A stretch of DNA of 64,000 nt from Naganishia liquefaciens (Eukaryota > Basidiomycota > Tremellomycetes > Filobasidiales > Filobasidiaceae): NCBI GenBank assembly GCA_013423385.1, contig BLZA01000019.1, positions 1,116,001 to 1,180,000 of the forward strand, read 5' to 3'. Positions 47,465 through 59,742 of this stretch are shown here, piece after piece (position 1 is the stretch's first letter; each line of letters opens with the position of its first letter). A program made the position numbers and the translations under genes. The notes beneath the pieces are model-generated. The model searched no databases, was not told the DNA's origin, and saw only the letters and a list, made by a program, of their open reading frames with translations.

Positions 47465-48239
47465 AGGGCGTTGGGGGGAAAGAAGGGAAGGAAAGGAAAG
47501 GAAAGGAGACATTTCTTTGGGGAAGGAATGCACGGGGTTCGTCTTTGCGTGCATTCGATGGGCCTGCATTGAAGGGAAATGCATTTGTTGGTCGTCAAGA
47601 GGTTTTAGACGGACCTTGCATTCGTATGTTCCGGAATGAGGAATGTGAACTAGGATAATTTGTCAAGTCTTGTGAGATTCTCAAATTGTCGTTTCAGAGC
47701 AAAGTCGCGGTTTCTAGAGAAACAGAATATGGACTCGGAGCACAGGCGCCACGGGACTACTTGTGTTTGCGGACGGAGGCTTGCCGTTCACGGACAGCGG
47801 GTGGCGGTATCCAGCGTTCCGTTTTTCCCCTTTCGTTTTGCCTCGGTCTTTCCTCGGATATTGGGCTTCGCGCCCTGAGGCAGACTTCGGCTGAGACTGT
47901 ATCATCTGCATCAGGGTGCATTCCTTTCGGCAGTACGTAGTCAGGAGGTGTAATGCTCATATAGAAAGACGAGGGTGGGCCCTCGGAAAACCAAAAGTCT
48001 TCGATTGAAGGTCCTTTGACCTGCATACTATTTTCAGTTGGGTTTAAAAATGTTCACGGTCATCGCTGAGCTGTGCCAAGAGGCGTTCCTTTGTTAAAAA
48101 TTGACAGCCTAAATCCAGGGTTCAGTGGTTTAGATGAACATTAAAGGTAGATGGCCTCTCGTTCAAGACCGCTCATGGCTCCAACCGTACAGCCCGACAA
48201 CATTCTCTTCTCTCTTCCGAGCGGCACCTTCTGATCACT
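47465..48239. other. Intergenic
   Basis: About 775 bases; begins with a short GGAAAG-rich purine tract near 47490. No gene recognised. Confidence 0.5.
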
Positions 48240-49582
48240 ATGCTGCCATCGTCGACGTATTCCCAACCCTCTTCTACCGAGACCGGCCCCGACACCGGGG
48301 TCGAATACATTGCATCCCTTGACTCCATACCTGAGCCGGTCTACAGCGGCGAACTACCATACTCTTTCATTTCCTCGGCCGTATCCGCGAACATGGCGGC
48401 TGAAGGATTGCTCCCGTCTTTAGATCTCTCCAGCATTTCGGACAGACCATGGCTTGAATGGTCCGCGACGACCAACGGTCAAGTCGCCAACGGAAGTAGG
48501 ACTATCTCAGAACATCTTGCAGTTGAGTCCTCTGGTGCCATGGAAGTGCCGACTGCATCCTTCGTCACTCTGATGTCTTTCGCAACTCAGCTATCAACAG
48601 AGTTCCTCCTCAGTGATTTGCAGGAAATCGCCAAGAAGGCAACAAGCCGCACATTGACAATCACAGCGTTCGAGGACCTATTGAAGCATCTGAGAGCTTC
48701 TATGATGCGTGAATTGAGAAACTACAGAGATTGCACTTTGGCGTTAAATAGCGACAGCACGCTATGGGACGAGCAACAATGGAGAAGCAAGGTTCCCCGA
48801 ATCAACAACACTACGCGAACCAGCATCGTTTACGATTACAAAACGATGGCCATGACAATACTCGTCTTGAATGAAAAGTACCGCAGCAATTCGGAGGAGA
48901 TTGGAAGTTTCAAGCGAGAACAAAGTTATAGCTTGAGGGTCCCTCCAGAAATACATGGAATTGAATCAACATGGTTTGACAATCGCGATTCCCTGGCGAA
49001 CCTTTGGTACCGGCTGAAACGTTACTGGGAGTTGTTTGCTGAGAAAGGGGAGCAAGGAAAGGTGGCCCCTCGGCAGTACACCCTGGGACGTAGAATGAAA
49101 GCAGCCAGTGATCCGCTCCGAGGATTCGAAATAGCCAGACAGATGGCTTTCCTTGCCTCGGGACACACGTGTTCCCGGGGAAGCTGCGCGACACCCTCAG
49201 CTTGATTTTTGCCACTGAGCTTCGGGGCGATAATACGGACTATGCTACAGCGACTCCCTCCGACCCACTTGAGACGGTCAATCCTAACGTGGATCTCGTC
49301 GTCCAACAACTGGCAGTCAGTATGGTTCATAAGTCTTCGCTACAAGGGGTGGTGTTGCCCCTCATTCAGTCGAGAACTTCAAGATGCCGCGAAGATGCGT
49401 TGGATGCATTGCTCGGATTCTTCTGGCTGCTATTGAGCGGAATGATACCAAGCGAGATTGCCAAGCCGGAGACCCTTGAGTATGAGGATCTTCTTTTCAA
49501 TTACTGGATGGGCTTGGGTAGAGAGTGGCTGGAAGCTGGTACACCCGTAATGAAGTTTGGCACAGAGGAATCGCGCGCATGA
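48240..49582 (+). pseudogene. Orphan family, copy 2, frame disrupted
   Basis: The frame from the ATG at 48240 runs 321 codons, through LRNYRDCTLAL and the family signature NLWYRLKRYWELFAEKGEQG, and stops at 49205. The C-terminal family blocks (VVLPLIQSR, ALLGFFWLLL, EDLLFNYWMGLGREWLEAG) continue in a second frame that is open from about 49110 to the stop at 49582. So a frame change lies between about 49110 and 49205. Either the gene is decaying through a small indel, or a short intron I cannot place restores it, or the sequence has an error there. No other stop interrupts either half, so any loss would be recent. Confidence 0.55.
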
Positions 49583-50314
49583 GTCCAGTGAGATGAATCC
49601 AGTGAGATGAGTAGTCCCGAATTCGAAGTGGAACGCGATCATGATAGTTGTAGGGCCGTGAAAGCCACAAAGCACAGAATCGGGTGAAGCGGCATTGATG
49701 ACGCTCTCTATGTCATGTCTATACCTCAACATCAAGGTCTACGTATCAAGGTCTGTTGCCATCGGGAGCAATTGGAGGTGTAAGATACGGGTTGAATCCT
49801 GCATTCAGGTCTTCGCCATTGGAAGCATGCGTGCCTTTGCAGATGCTTGGATATTCAACATTGGAGCCCCCGGGAGCTTGATGGGCTGGTCATCCAGTTT
49901 CGACATGTTGGAATCTTCGACAACTGCCTTTGAGGTTATGGCATTACCGGAAGATCGCGCAGCGAGATTAGAAAAAAGCGTCCGCTTGGGCACTTCTCCG
50001 GAGGGTGCCCAATCCTTGGCATGATTGTTGTCCGAGATGAAGCGAATTGATATTCCGCTCCTCCGCTCTGGGGCTTTCCATATGCCTTTTCATCACGGAG
50101 GACCACAGTCCTTTCGAGTCGGTCGGGCAACTCTTCCATAATTCAGACCACAGCCTAGCGGCTTATTTCCTTTGTGGCCGCGGAATCTATTTGAACACAA
50201 CGTCAATCGTGTTGTATACTTAAATACGGCGGATCATAAGCAAAGGATCTTTTCCCTACTCTCAAGTTGTACTACAGCTCCTCTGCTGTTATTCCAGCCT
50301 CACTCCCTGTTATC
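49583..50314. other. Intergenic between tandem family copies
   Basis: About 730 bases. Nothing recognised. Confidence 0.5.
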
Positions 50315-51787
50315 ATGCCTCGACGATTTCAAAATAGGAAACCTAGAGGATCAGGTTGGGAGGCGGAGAGCGCAATTTCCAGATCGATCTCAACCTCGAC
50401 ATCTGCTTTTGCCAGTACTTCGTCCGACAGCAATCCATCTCTGGGTAGCATACCTAATCCAAAATACATTGAAGATGCTTCACTTGTCGGGGCGCGCAAC
50501 ATGTCTCTTGCAGAGACATCTCAACAGCCACCTCCAACTTCGGTCCTTTCGGAACTTTTTGGGAGGTTAAGGGCGGAGACTTTGACGTCCGACGTCTACC
50601 AGACCGCCGGCGGCAAATCTCTTTCGGGAAATGCTACGGCAGACTCCGTTACTACTTCGCAATCGCCATTTGCGTGCCGTGACACGTCCACGTCTAATTT
50701 GAAGACGGAAAACCTTTTGAGTAGCTATAACATTAAAGATTTGCAAAGGGACGCGTCAGACGTTGGGTGCCGGGATTTCGACATGGCAAGGTTTCGCTGT
50801 GTGTTTGATCTGTTGAGGCAATGCATGAAGAGTCATTTGCGGAATTACCAAGACTACACTCTGAAGCTGAATGACAAGGAAACCTTGTGGCACGACCAGG
50901 ATTACAAACAGATGATTCCGCCCAGAAACAGCCGAACCATTGCACTTCTAACGTATGCACTCAGGACCATGGCCAGGATAATTCTGGTCTTGATCGAGAG
51001 GTACAAAAAGAATTCGAAAGAGGTTGAGGAATACAAGAGCTTTCATACAGGTCACCGCACCCGCCTCTCCGCCGATATCAAGCAGACCGAGTCAAGATGG
51101 TCGGATCAACATGAACCCCTCCCGAATCTGTGGAATCGACTCCAATGGTACTGGCTGAGCTTTCCAGCTAACACGGAAAAAGGGAGGCAGATGTCTACAA
51201 AGTATCAGCGTTCTTATCGGGCTCGCCATGCTGAAGGAAACACCGGCCAACAAGCCTCTCTGGCCCGCGTTGATAGCGAATTGAGCAACGGTTACCAATT
51301 GACATCGCAGCTGTATTTAGACGCTTCACCTGAGGGTCTGCTGAATATCCTGAGAAAGTGGCTGGCGGACATGCAAGCGGCGTCGAGTGAGACGCAACAG
51401 ACTCAGCCGAGTGCTCTCAATACGGGCATCATTATACAAAGACTTGGACTCACCGGAGACCACACCTCCTCTCTGGAGGATGTCGTCATGCCTTTGATCC
51501 AGAAGAGGATCGCGGAGGAACAAGAGGGAGCTTTGCATGCATTACTCGGCTTCTTTTGGACGGTGTTGTCCGGACAGGTGACTGGCCGGTTGGCGGATCC
51601 TGTCGACCTTGAAGACGAGGAGTACCTCTTTAGCTACTGGATACAAGCGGGGAGCGAGTGGCTGGAGAAAGGCTGGTCGATCTCACAGCTCGAAACCTCG
51701 AACACGCATAAATCCGAACAGATAGGCGCGTCGAGCTGCTCGGATTCCGAAGAACAAGAAGATTTCGAGAAGGATAGATCTCAGTAG
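50315..51787 (+). CDS. Orphan family protein, copy 3 (intronless)
   Basis: A single 490-codon frame from the ATG at 50315 (MPRRFQNRKPRG). Ser/Thr-rich N-terminus; then a helical core with LRNYQDYTLKL, YALRTMARIILVLIERYKKN and the signature NLWNRLQWYWLSFP; then the C-terminal blocks DVVMPLIQKRI, ALLGFFWTVLSG and EEYLFSYWIQAGSEWLEKG; and an acidic Ser/Glu tail. It is closest to copy 2 (shared LRNY, ALLGFFW and EWLE blocks) and more distant from copy 1. Copies 2 and 3 are in direct tandem, so the pair probably arose by local duplication. The function is unknown. Confidence 0.72.
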   Translation: MPRRFQNRKPRGSGWEAESAISRSISTSTSAFASTSSDSNPSLGSIPNPKYIEDASLVGARNMSLAETSQQPPPTSVLSELFGRLRAETLTSDVYQTAGGKSLSGNATADSVTTSQSPFACRDTSTSNLKTENLLSSYNIKDLQRDASDVGCRDFDMARFRCVFDLLRQCMKSHLRNYQDYTLKLNDKETLWHDQDYKQMIPPRNSRTIALLTYALRTMARIILVLIERYKKNSKEVEEYKSFHTGHRTRLSADIKQTESRWSDQHEPLPNLWNRLQWYWLSFPANTEKGRQMSTKYQRSYRARHAEGNTGQQASLARVDSELSNGYQLTSQLYLDASPEGLLNILRKWLADMQAASSETQQTQPSALNTGIIIQRLGLTGDHTSSLEDVVMPLIQKRIAEEQEGALHALLGFFWTVLSGQVTGRLADPVDLEDEEYLFSYWIQAGSEWLEKGWSISQLETSNTHKSEQIGASSCSDSEEQEDFEKDRSQ

Positions 51788-52695
51788 AGCCGGACAGATA
51801 CAGCTATTCAGAAGTGTCGGTGTCACGCTCCACAGAGCCCTACTTCGTCACTTTGAAATACATTTCCTGTATAATGATGGGTTTACGGGCGATATCAACA
51901 TTGTAGTCAAATCTCTCTCATCGTAAAGAAAAAAGTACATCATCGAGGTTTTGTGAGAAAACGATCATGATCTATTGCTCCATCAACCGAAGCTGATATC
52001 TTTCTAGTGAAATCATGCCCGAGATGAGGTGCTTTACGAGCGTTTGAGTCCGTCGAAAAGATAAGTCGAAGAGCTGAAGCTTTCACGTGTCATCACTTGA
52101 GGGAAATGCTAAGGTCATTTGCACGACCTTGCGCCTGTCAATACGCGTGGCAAAGAATGAGGCGAAATCAGATCTTCAGCCTGCCAAGCAACCTGAGATC
52201 GTCCCACTTGTCAACCTTCCTGGAATGACTGGGAAGAAACTAAGCTACGACCACCTGAGCCCGTAACTTGGTAGCAAGCTGAATTTGAGCCTGATGTACG
52301 TGACGCATGACTCTTAGGTGTGTCCAAACGAGTTCGCCAAGGGATGCAATGAAGATAAACATCAGCTAGGCAGTCAATCGCTTGCCTGACTACTGATGCC
52401 TATACAACAGGGTTATGTCTTCGACAGCTCAAAGTCAAAACTGTGGACCCGCCGGAAACTGGAACGCTCACCTCTGGGCAACCAACAGACGTGCCAAACT
52501 TTTGTTCTCGCCTCACCGAAGTGCGTACCCCTGGATCGCGTTCCTTACGATAATCAGCATCCGCGACTCACGAGTTAACAGAGATGAGTTTATGAGTCTC
52601 CCCTGGGGACTTCGGACGTTGCGTATAAAGCATTAGAAACCAAGCTCAGCAGCAATGATCACAATTCATGGGGAGAGCAGTCACAACTTTGAAAG
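51788..52695. other. Intergenic
   Basis: About 900 bases with only short open frames. An extra upstream exon of the next gene may hide near 52.4-52.6 kb, but I cannot support it. Confidence 0.45.
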
Positions 52696-53908
52696 ATGGC
52701 ATTACGGATGCCATTCACTACAAAACGATTTGTTGTGCTTAATTCGGCAAGCCCTCCGTCATGGGTACACGGATCGGGATGGGTTGATGCCCCTCAATTA
52801 GTGACGGACTCTATCGCCAGCTTCGCTAACATTACCGAAACCACTGACCTTGGACCAGCGCCTGCTCTTCCTATCGTCGTACCCGGCCGTTCAGCGGGCA
52901 CTACTAGGGCGGATGATTCTAGGTTTACGAGAGATCTTTGCCAGCAAAAATGCAAGAAAGTTACCCAAAAGCGCTGGAAGCTTGTAAGCTACGGAATCAG
53001 TGTCCATGCAACATCGCTGACCATCAGCCGACCGCGTACAGTGTGATGTCGGCGGTTGTCGAATTCCGCCACGAGGTCCTGTCGGGTATCGCTTCTGCGT
53101 GTTTGTGAGTATCTATCGCTTACAAGGGACTGCTTTTTCTCAATGATCTCTCTATTCTTCAGCACGGGTGTGACAAGGCGAGTCTCTCTCATGCTACTGC
53201 TGGTAAGGCGTGTTCTCATCTCTGGTCACAGGAATTGCAAAACGGGGATCTTTGTTCCCATCGGCGTGTGGGCTTTGCGCGACAATGTGCCGGTAAGGAA
53301 AGGCGCTCTACCGATTCGACATTGCTGAAACTCGAGGACCAGAACACATCTCGGAGGCTGCGGTAGATATAGAAAAACCAGAAATAGCTACAAACCATCT
53401 TCTTGCTGCCGTCTTCGACGTCGAGGATCTGCAGAAATCCAATGTCGACCACCAACGCGCCGCAACGGATACGGTCTTCCCTCTGCGTCGAATCGAGTCA
53501 TCTCCTCTGCCTCGTCGGGACCTTCAGTACGAGGTTCCTCGTCTACCAACACCTCCTCCCCGAAACGCTTCTTACCACGGACTCACTGAAGCCGAACGTC
53601 AAAGACAAGCCTCCGAGTTAAGTGGCGTGCCGTGCAGTCGGCTTACTTTTGCCGAGGAAACCGCTCAGAGATTGCAAGCGCTCGAGAAAGAGTATCGTCG
53701 TAAACAGGTAGACAAGCTTCTCCTCAACCAGGCGGGCTTTGAATGCAAGCAGCGGCGTGGCAAGCAAGTCATCATACGCGGCGGATTCAAGGAGTTTGAG
53801 GCAAGGGTTATCGCGCGGCAACCAGTGTCCCCGGTGAAGCTGCTATTTTTGCAGACAGACCGGGGTGTAGCCCGGGAGAGGATCGGGCGAATGCACGGCA
53901 ACTTTTGA
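52696..53908 (+). CDS. Orphan Cys/His-rich protein
   Basis: Four exons in consistent phase: 52696-52983, 53042-53104, 53163-53292 and 53388-53908; 333 residues. After a polar N-terminus of about 80 residues comes a cluster of potential metal ligands: CQQKC, then CDVGGC, RFCVFHGCDK, KACSHLW, LCSHRR and QC. A charged C-terminal half follows (EETAQRLQALEKEYRRKQ, probably coiled coil). The Cys/His spacing suggests a zinc-binding fold, but it matches no family I know. Intron 3 is 95 bases, the least certain of the joins. Confidence 0.5.
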
Positions 53909-54420
53909 GCTGGCAGGTGAAACGTTTGGCCAAGGTACAGAATGGACTATTGCTGAATATGCGAAAGAGATGATCTGGCTCTTAATTGACAACTTGTACG
54001 GCATGCGAAATCGCAAAAGCCAGGATTAGCACTATCAGGCGTGGAGTACTTCAGATACAACAAGATGCATGGCGTGGTTATCAATAACATGACAATTATG
54101 TAAAAGCCGAGAGTGACGTAGACACTGAAAGTGTGGTAGAAGCCGATATGATTATAAACTGTGCGCTTCGGCTTTCGAGATCCGTTCACTCTTCTCCCCG
54201 ACCGATTCCTGTTCCATCCACGCAGGTCGGCTCACAAGCCCTCTCTCAGCCAACGCAAAAGCCCGGCCGTACCTTTACCGGAAAACACGTTCAGCTTGAA
54301 TCGCTCGCCCACAACATGTTGCTTACCCTCCCGCTCCCATATCCTCCGATGCGGCACGCGGAACGCATTGTTTTCCACCAAAAAGCTCCGCAGGGGCAAG
54401 CATCCGAGAACGGCGTCCAG
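53909..54420. other. Intergenic, convergent ends
   Basis: About 510 bases. Nothing recognised. Confidence 0.5.
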
Positions 54421-56921
54421 CTAATCGGTCCCGTCAGCCAGGCTCGCCACGTCGAGTTGAAACCCGGCACGAACCTTTGGTACCTCGTTGTCCCGAATGT
54501 CAACTTCCTCCAACTGCAATGCGCCCAACCACTTGCCCATGTGCAGCTGCTGTGCAACATCCACCAACGACGAAATGTCCGCGATTCGACACCCCTTGAC
54601 GAGCAGTCGTTTGAGCCCATTTGCGCAGAGATCGTGTGCGCCCGTAATGTGTTGGATCCGCGAGCCGGACAAGTCGAGCGTCTCGAGGTGGGGCATCGCC
54701 TTTGCGAGTTGACCGAGGAAATCATGTTCGATCCGCAGCGAGGTGTTTATAATCGCGAGGCACGTCACGCTAGCGAGTCGAGCGTCACGAGGAATGTGTA
54801 GTCCCTTGAGCTGAAGGATGCCGGATACCTCGATGGAGCGTAGAGTCGATGAGGAAGGCACCGCTGCTGCGATGTGCGCGAGGTCGAGGACCCCTGCGTC
54901 GTCGAGGTACGTTGGGGCGAGGTCACGCGTGATGACGATACTCTGCTGCTGGGCATTCCAGCATCCGACGAATGGACCCGATGCTTCTGGATGGTCTGCG
55001 ACGGGGCCGACGAGAGGTTCAAGTACGTATGGCGCGGCGGTCGTGGGAGTCACTGAACGTTGCTCGGTCGGCCGCTCGACGATTGTCGCGGGATGTGGCT
55101 TTTTGACGACATGACGAACGATCGGATTCCCCTCGAGGTTCTGTCGAAAGGGGATGATCAGCCTCACGGAATTCGCGCAGGTCGGGCCGTTCGCGACTCA
55201 CCACCCGGACCGCACCCTCCGTCTCCGTCGGACCCGTCGTCCACGCTCTGCCGAGATTCAACCCCTTCGTGACCTCATCCTCGACCGTGACTTGATTCCC
55301 CTCCAAATCAATACACTCCAACGCCCGCCACAATTCCGGTTCCTCGCATACACGTACGCCCGTGATCGCGTTGCGGCGCAAGACGAGTCGCTTCAGTCGC
55401 GGTAACCGTGCGAATGTCGAACAGTCGAGCAGCCCTGACAATGCATTGTCCGACAAGTCCACCAGCTCGACACTCGCCGGCCATTCGGTCGGTAACCCGC
55501 GCGTGGTGATTCGATTCCCGGAAAGATCCAGCATTTTCAAGCACGGCATGATGGTGTCTTCGTCTGCGTCGCGCAACGTGGATTTCACGGGCGTCGAGGG
55601 AAAGGCATCAAAGAAGGAATTTTCACGTCGTGTTTTCAAGAGGTCCGGATTCGGGCGGATGGGAAGGAGCCAGGAGAGGGAGGTAAGGGCGTTGCGTGCG
55701 AGGACGAGGTGGGTGAGTGATGGAGCGAGGATGAGAGAGGGGGGGAATGCAGTGAGGTGGTTGTCCCTTGAGTGAGGGGGGGGGGGATTGCATCAGCGAG
55801 GATGCGCCGTCGGCGCACACGGGGGAAACTCACGAAACATCCAACGTTGTCAATTCCCTGAGATTGATCAAGCTATCCGGCAATTCTCTCAGCTGATTGC
55901 CATGCACCTGTCCGCGCGAGAGACACGCATCAGCCCGCCCTCCACAACTGCACCTCGACGACACAAGAAATTGGAAAAAACGTACATCCAACACCTTCAA
56001 CCCGCCGATTAACCCGATCTGCGGCTCAATCACCCGAATCTCATTCCCCGACGCGCGAATGACACTGAGATCCTCGACTTGGTAAAACGGCACGCGCATG
56101 ATCTCGTCCTCGGCGGCGCGTCTCCTCCTGTGCGCTTCCTCTGGCGAAAAGTCATTGGCCTCGGAGACGGCTTGCCCGCATGGGATTGTTATTCGGTCGT
56201 CCGAGGGCAAGTCATCCGGGAGATCGTCTCCACTCAGATTAAGAATCCGCGTCCATAGTTCCCGGGGAAGACGCGAGAGCGACATGTTGGCGACGTCTAA
56301 TCGCCCCGTGGTCATTCCCTTGCGAATCAGCTTGGGGATTGTACGGCCAAAGATGTCGCCGTTGGCGTCGTCGTCGTCGTCGTCTGGGACCACGCGAGGG
56401 GTGTTGGTGGTGCAAGATGGGACGTCGTTGGCGGATGCGGGGCGGTTCGTCCGAGGCGGGCGGGATGATCCGGCGTCGCCCTCGCGCAATGCTTTTCGTC
56501 TCGCGGCGATTTGTTCCCGAATGGACGACCGGACCGGTGTGCCCACATCTTTGCCAGATGTTGTACAGGACAGTGTATCGACGGACGTCTTGTTCGTTGC
56601 GGGTTTCCTTGCGGGCGAACGGAGCGAGGAGGACGCCGCCGAATCCAGACGAGACGGGGTCGTCGGTGTCACGCCCTTGCATGGCCGCGCAGAATCCACC
56701 GCCGCCGCGGCCGCTCCTCTTCCATTCTTCGACGCTTCGCCTCGCCCGCTGCATCCTGCCGTCCTCGTGGTGGGCGTCCCTGGCAAGTCGCCATGTCGTC
56801 TCGCGCGTCCCTCCTGTATTGGGGATGCCAGCCCCGGAATGGCGCGCGTCGGCTGAGGGATGCGTGAGATGCGGGGCGAGGGGATGGGCAGACGAGAGCG
56901 TGGGGTGTCGGGTGTGGCCAT
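54421..56921 (-). CDS. Leucine-rich repeat protein (LRRC40-like)
   Basis: Four exons: 55986-56921, 55834-55907, 55202-55766 and 54421-55140; about 764 residues. The N-terminal 230 or so residues are disordered and rich in Arg/Pro/Ser/Thr, with an Asp run near DDDDDDANGD. LRRs follow, for example LKVLDVHGNQLRELPDSLIN, LTTLDVSDNHLTAFPPSL, LKMLDLSGNRITTRGLP, VELVDLSDNALSGLL and LKRLVLRRNAITGV, with a second set in exon 4 (LETLDLSGSRIQHITG). The repeat layout resembles LRRC40-type proteins; the partner and role are unknown. The start at 56921 (MATPDTPRSR) is preferred to an upstream Met at 57125, which would add Gly/Arg-rich sequence overlapping the next gene's promoter. Confidence 0.8.
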
Positions 56922-57118
56922 GGCGTGGTGGTGTGGTGTGGTGTGGGCTGGCTGGCTGGGTGGCCATAACCACACGGGAAATCCTCCCCATGACGGGGAT
57001 ATCAGTGTCCATGCAGTGTCTACTCTCCGGGCGCACCTCGTCCTCCTCAACTCGGCCCCTCCCTCTCCTTCCCCTCCCCCCTCTCCTCCCTCCCCTCGAC
57101 CGACCACCGACCGACGCC

Positions 57119-59742
57119 ATGGCACTCAACCGTCTCGCACTCGCTGCAGCCCTCCTCGGTACGTGGCCCTCGCGTCCATGCAATCATCTCCCCCCCCAGC
57201 TGACCCCCGGGGTGATGTGCAGAGTACGACAACGACAACCCGGCTGCCGGGCTAGGAATCCGGTCCGCCAGGGAATCCGTCATCATCCGTGGGGCTGTCC
57301 TCGCGCCGCAGGAAGTATCCCGATCCCGATCCCCATCCCCATCCCCATCGGACAGAGGGGCTTTGTATCAGACACATGACGGACCGGCGGCGGCGGCAGC
57401 GGCGGAGGAGGTAGAGCCCGTCGAGCGGGAGCACGAGGAGCAAGCGGGGGAAGCCGATCTCGCGGAAATCGATCTCGCATCGTGGGACCTTCCGTCGTCT
57501 TTTATCGCCCGGCCACCCGCGGTGACCAGCACCAGCAGTCCCAGCATCACCAGCACCAGCACCAGCACCATCAAACCCGCCCTGACGCCGCTTGATCGTC
57601 GCGCACTACGTAAAGGCCGCACCGTCTCATTCCACGGTTTCCCACCCGATGATCCCGTCGAGGAACTTGGCGATGCACCACCGCACCACCACGAGGTCGA
57701 GGACCCGATACGGGAAAGACCGAGATCGAGCGCGAGCGCGAGCGGGAGTATCATGGCGCGTGGACGTCCGACGAGTCCGTTTAGGCGGGATTTAACCGAG
57801 GAGCCCTTGCAAGCGACGGACGTTCCGTTACCGGCTTCCCCGTATACTGCACCTCGGACGAGCATCGCCGCGCCTGACGAGGATTATCCGGAAGAACCCA
57901 ACGGGACAATGAACCCGTTTGCGGTACCCCCGCCCGCTGGACCCAGGCTTTCCCGCTTTGACCCCAAAGCAACAACGACGCCGAGCCCGCTTGCGTCACC
58001 ACCGCCACGCCCACACCGCCCCACCCACGCGGAGGGTCCACCTCACCACGCACCGCTCAGCCCGACCCGCCTCCGTCCGCGAACACTCATCATGCCGACC
58101 CCACTCCAAGGCACCCATGACCCGCACAACTCGGCCCCGCGTCATCGATGGGATACCGCGTCGTTTACGCACGGCGCCAAGCCTCTTCCGCCGGGGGCGT
58201 TGACGAGGCCGGATTCGTTTGTCGGTCGGCTCGGCGGGGACGTGTTTCGGATGTCGTTGGTCCCGCCGGGGGACGCGGGTCAGGGGTGGGAGATGCCACG
58301 CGCGGCCGAGGAGGGGGAGGTGGCGGTGCGGCAGGTGGGAGGGGATGAGGACTGGGAGGAGGAGGAGGAGGAGGAGGAGGAAGCGGAGGAGGAAGAGTGG
58401 GATCCGGAGGGGTGGAGGCCGGAAACGAGGAGTGTTGCCGGGCCGAGTTTGATGGATCGGCTCGAGGCGCGGAAGCGCGAGTTGAAGGGGAAGAATCGGT
58501 GCGTTTGCGTCTCTCTTTTTTTCAAGCGTTCTTGGTGGGCTGACGAGGCGACCTCGCGCCGACCAGCCAATTCCGCGGGGATAATCGCCCCGCCATGATG
58601 TCCCGTCCATCAGGTCCCCTGATCGACCTTGATTCCACCCCGCGCGACGGCCCTACCGCCCTTTCTCGGCCGGGACTGCCGCGCGGGAAATCCGTATTCG
58701 GGGTTGATACCGTGTGGGAACGAGATATGCAGCGACTCGAGGCGTTGCGTGCCGAGGAGGCACGAGTGGCCGTCCACGAGGGGGGGAAAACGGCAAGGAA
58801 GAAGGATAAGCAAAAGTCGGGGGTCGCCGTCAGCGAGGCCGAAGAGTCGGTGCATCCGCATACGGAAACATTGTTGGCACAGGGTCGCGATGATACCCAC
58901 GTCCCGCCGAGTCTTTCCCTTGGGGATCTTTCCGCCGCGTTGGCGCCGGAGCCGCACAAGAATGTGACTGTCGACGAATGGGCTGCCGGGTCGGAGGAGG
59001 AGCAACAGAGTGGGATGGAGCCGAGGCGGAGGAAGAGACGGACGGTGAAAACTGCGGCGCAGCTCCGGCGGGAAGAAGGAGAGGATAGCTCCGAGGATGA
59101 GGTGCCGCTGGCGCGGGCATTTGGGATCACGACGACGCGGCGCGTAGAGGATGATTCGTCCGAGGATGAGCCGCTTGTCAACCTCGTACGTCGTGTTCCG
59201 CCATTTCAACGGTAAGGATGCTGAACACTTGTTGCGACGTGCAGAAGAGCAAGGCGTCACGGACGACGCTCGATCCGAGCGACGAGGATGATATCCCGCT
59301 CGTGCGTCGTCGGGCCGCCAAAGTGGGCCCGCCGGCCCCGCCAACAAATCCCGACATGGACGAAGACGACATGCCGCTTGCGCAACGTCGGCTCCGTGCA
59401 CAGCAGTCCTCGAGCGCCATGGATCCCGGGATGGACCACCACATGGCCATGGCCATGGCTCAGCAGCAGCAGCAGCAAAGCATGATGATGGGGCCCATGT
59501 CAATGTACGCCGGTGGCATGCCGATAATGCCGATGGGAATGGGCATGCCCGTGGGAATGGGAATGGGCATGGGAATGCCGCTCGGAATGCCCGCCGCGCC
59601 GGGCTTTCCTGGGTCGCCGTATCCTGTTCCGCAGGCGGCGCTGGATCCAAAGATCGATCAGTGGCGGAGGGACGTGGGTGCGCGGGAAGGCAGCATCGCG
59701 AGTGTGCCGCCGTCGATCGTCACGTCGGGAGGACGCTCGTAG
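57119..59742 (+). CDS. Acidic low-complexity protein with repeated EDDxPL motif
   Basis: Four exons: 57119-57158, 57223-58498, 58567-59185 and 59245-59742; about 810 residues. It starts MALNRLALAAALLEYDNDNP. The body is disordered: an (S-P)n stretch, an Ala run, a poly-Glu tract near 58.36 kb, a basic stretch KTARKKDKQK, a Gln run and a Met/Gly run. Four related motifs lie in the C-terminal half: SSEDEVPLAR, SSEDEPLVN, SDEDDIPLVRRR and DEDDMPLAQRR. I do not recognise the family. The exon-2 to exon-3 join gives KNRQFRGDNRP and phases agree throughout. Large open frames on the opposite strand are shadows of its skewed codons. Confidence 0.65.

Noticed and set aside
56339-57379. 346-codon plus-strand open frame
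   Set aside because: Antisense to the Arg/Ser-rich N-terminus of the LRR gene; no motifs, and the sense frame carries LRRs.
58610-59650. 346-codon minus-strand open frame
   Set aside because: Shadow of the acidic protein at 57.1-59.7 kb, whose skewed codons leave the opposite strand open.
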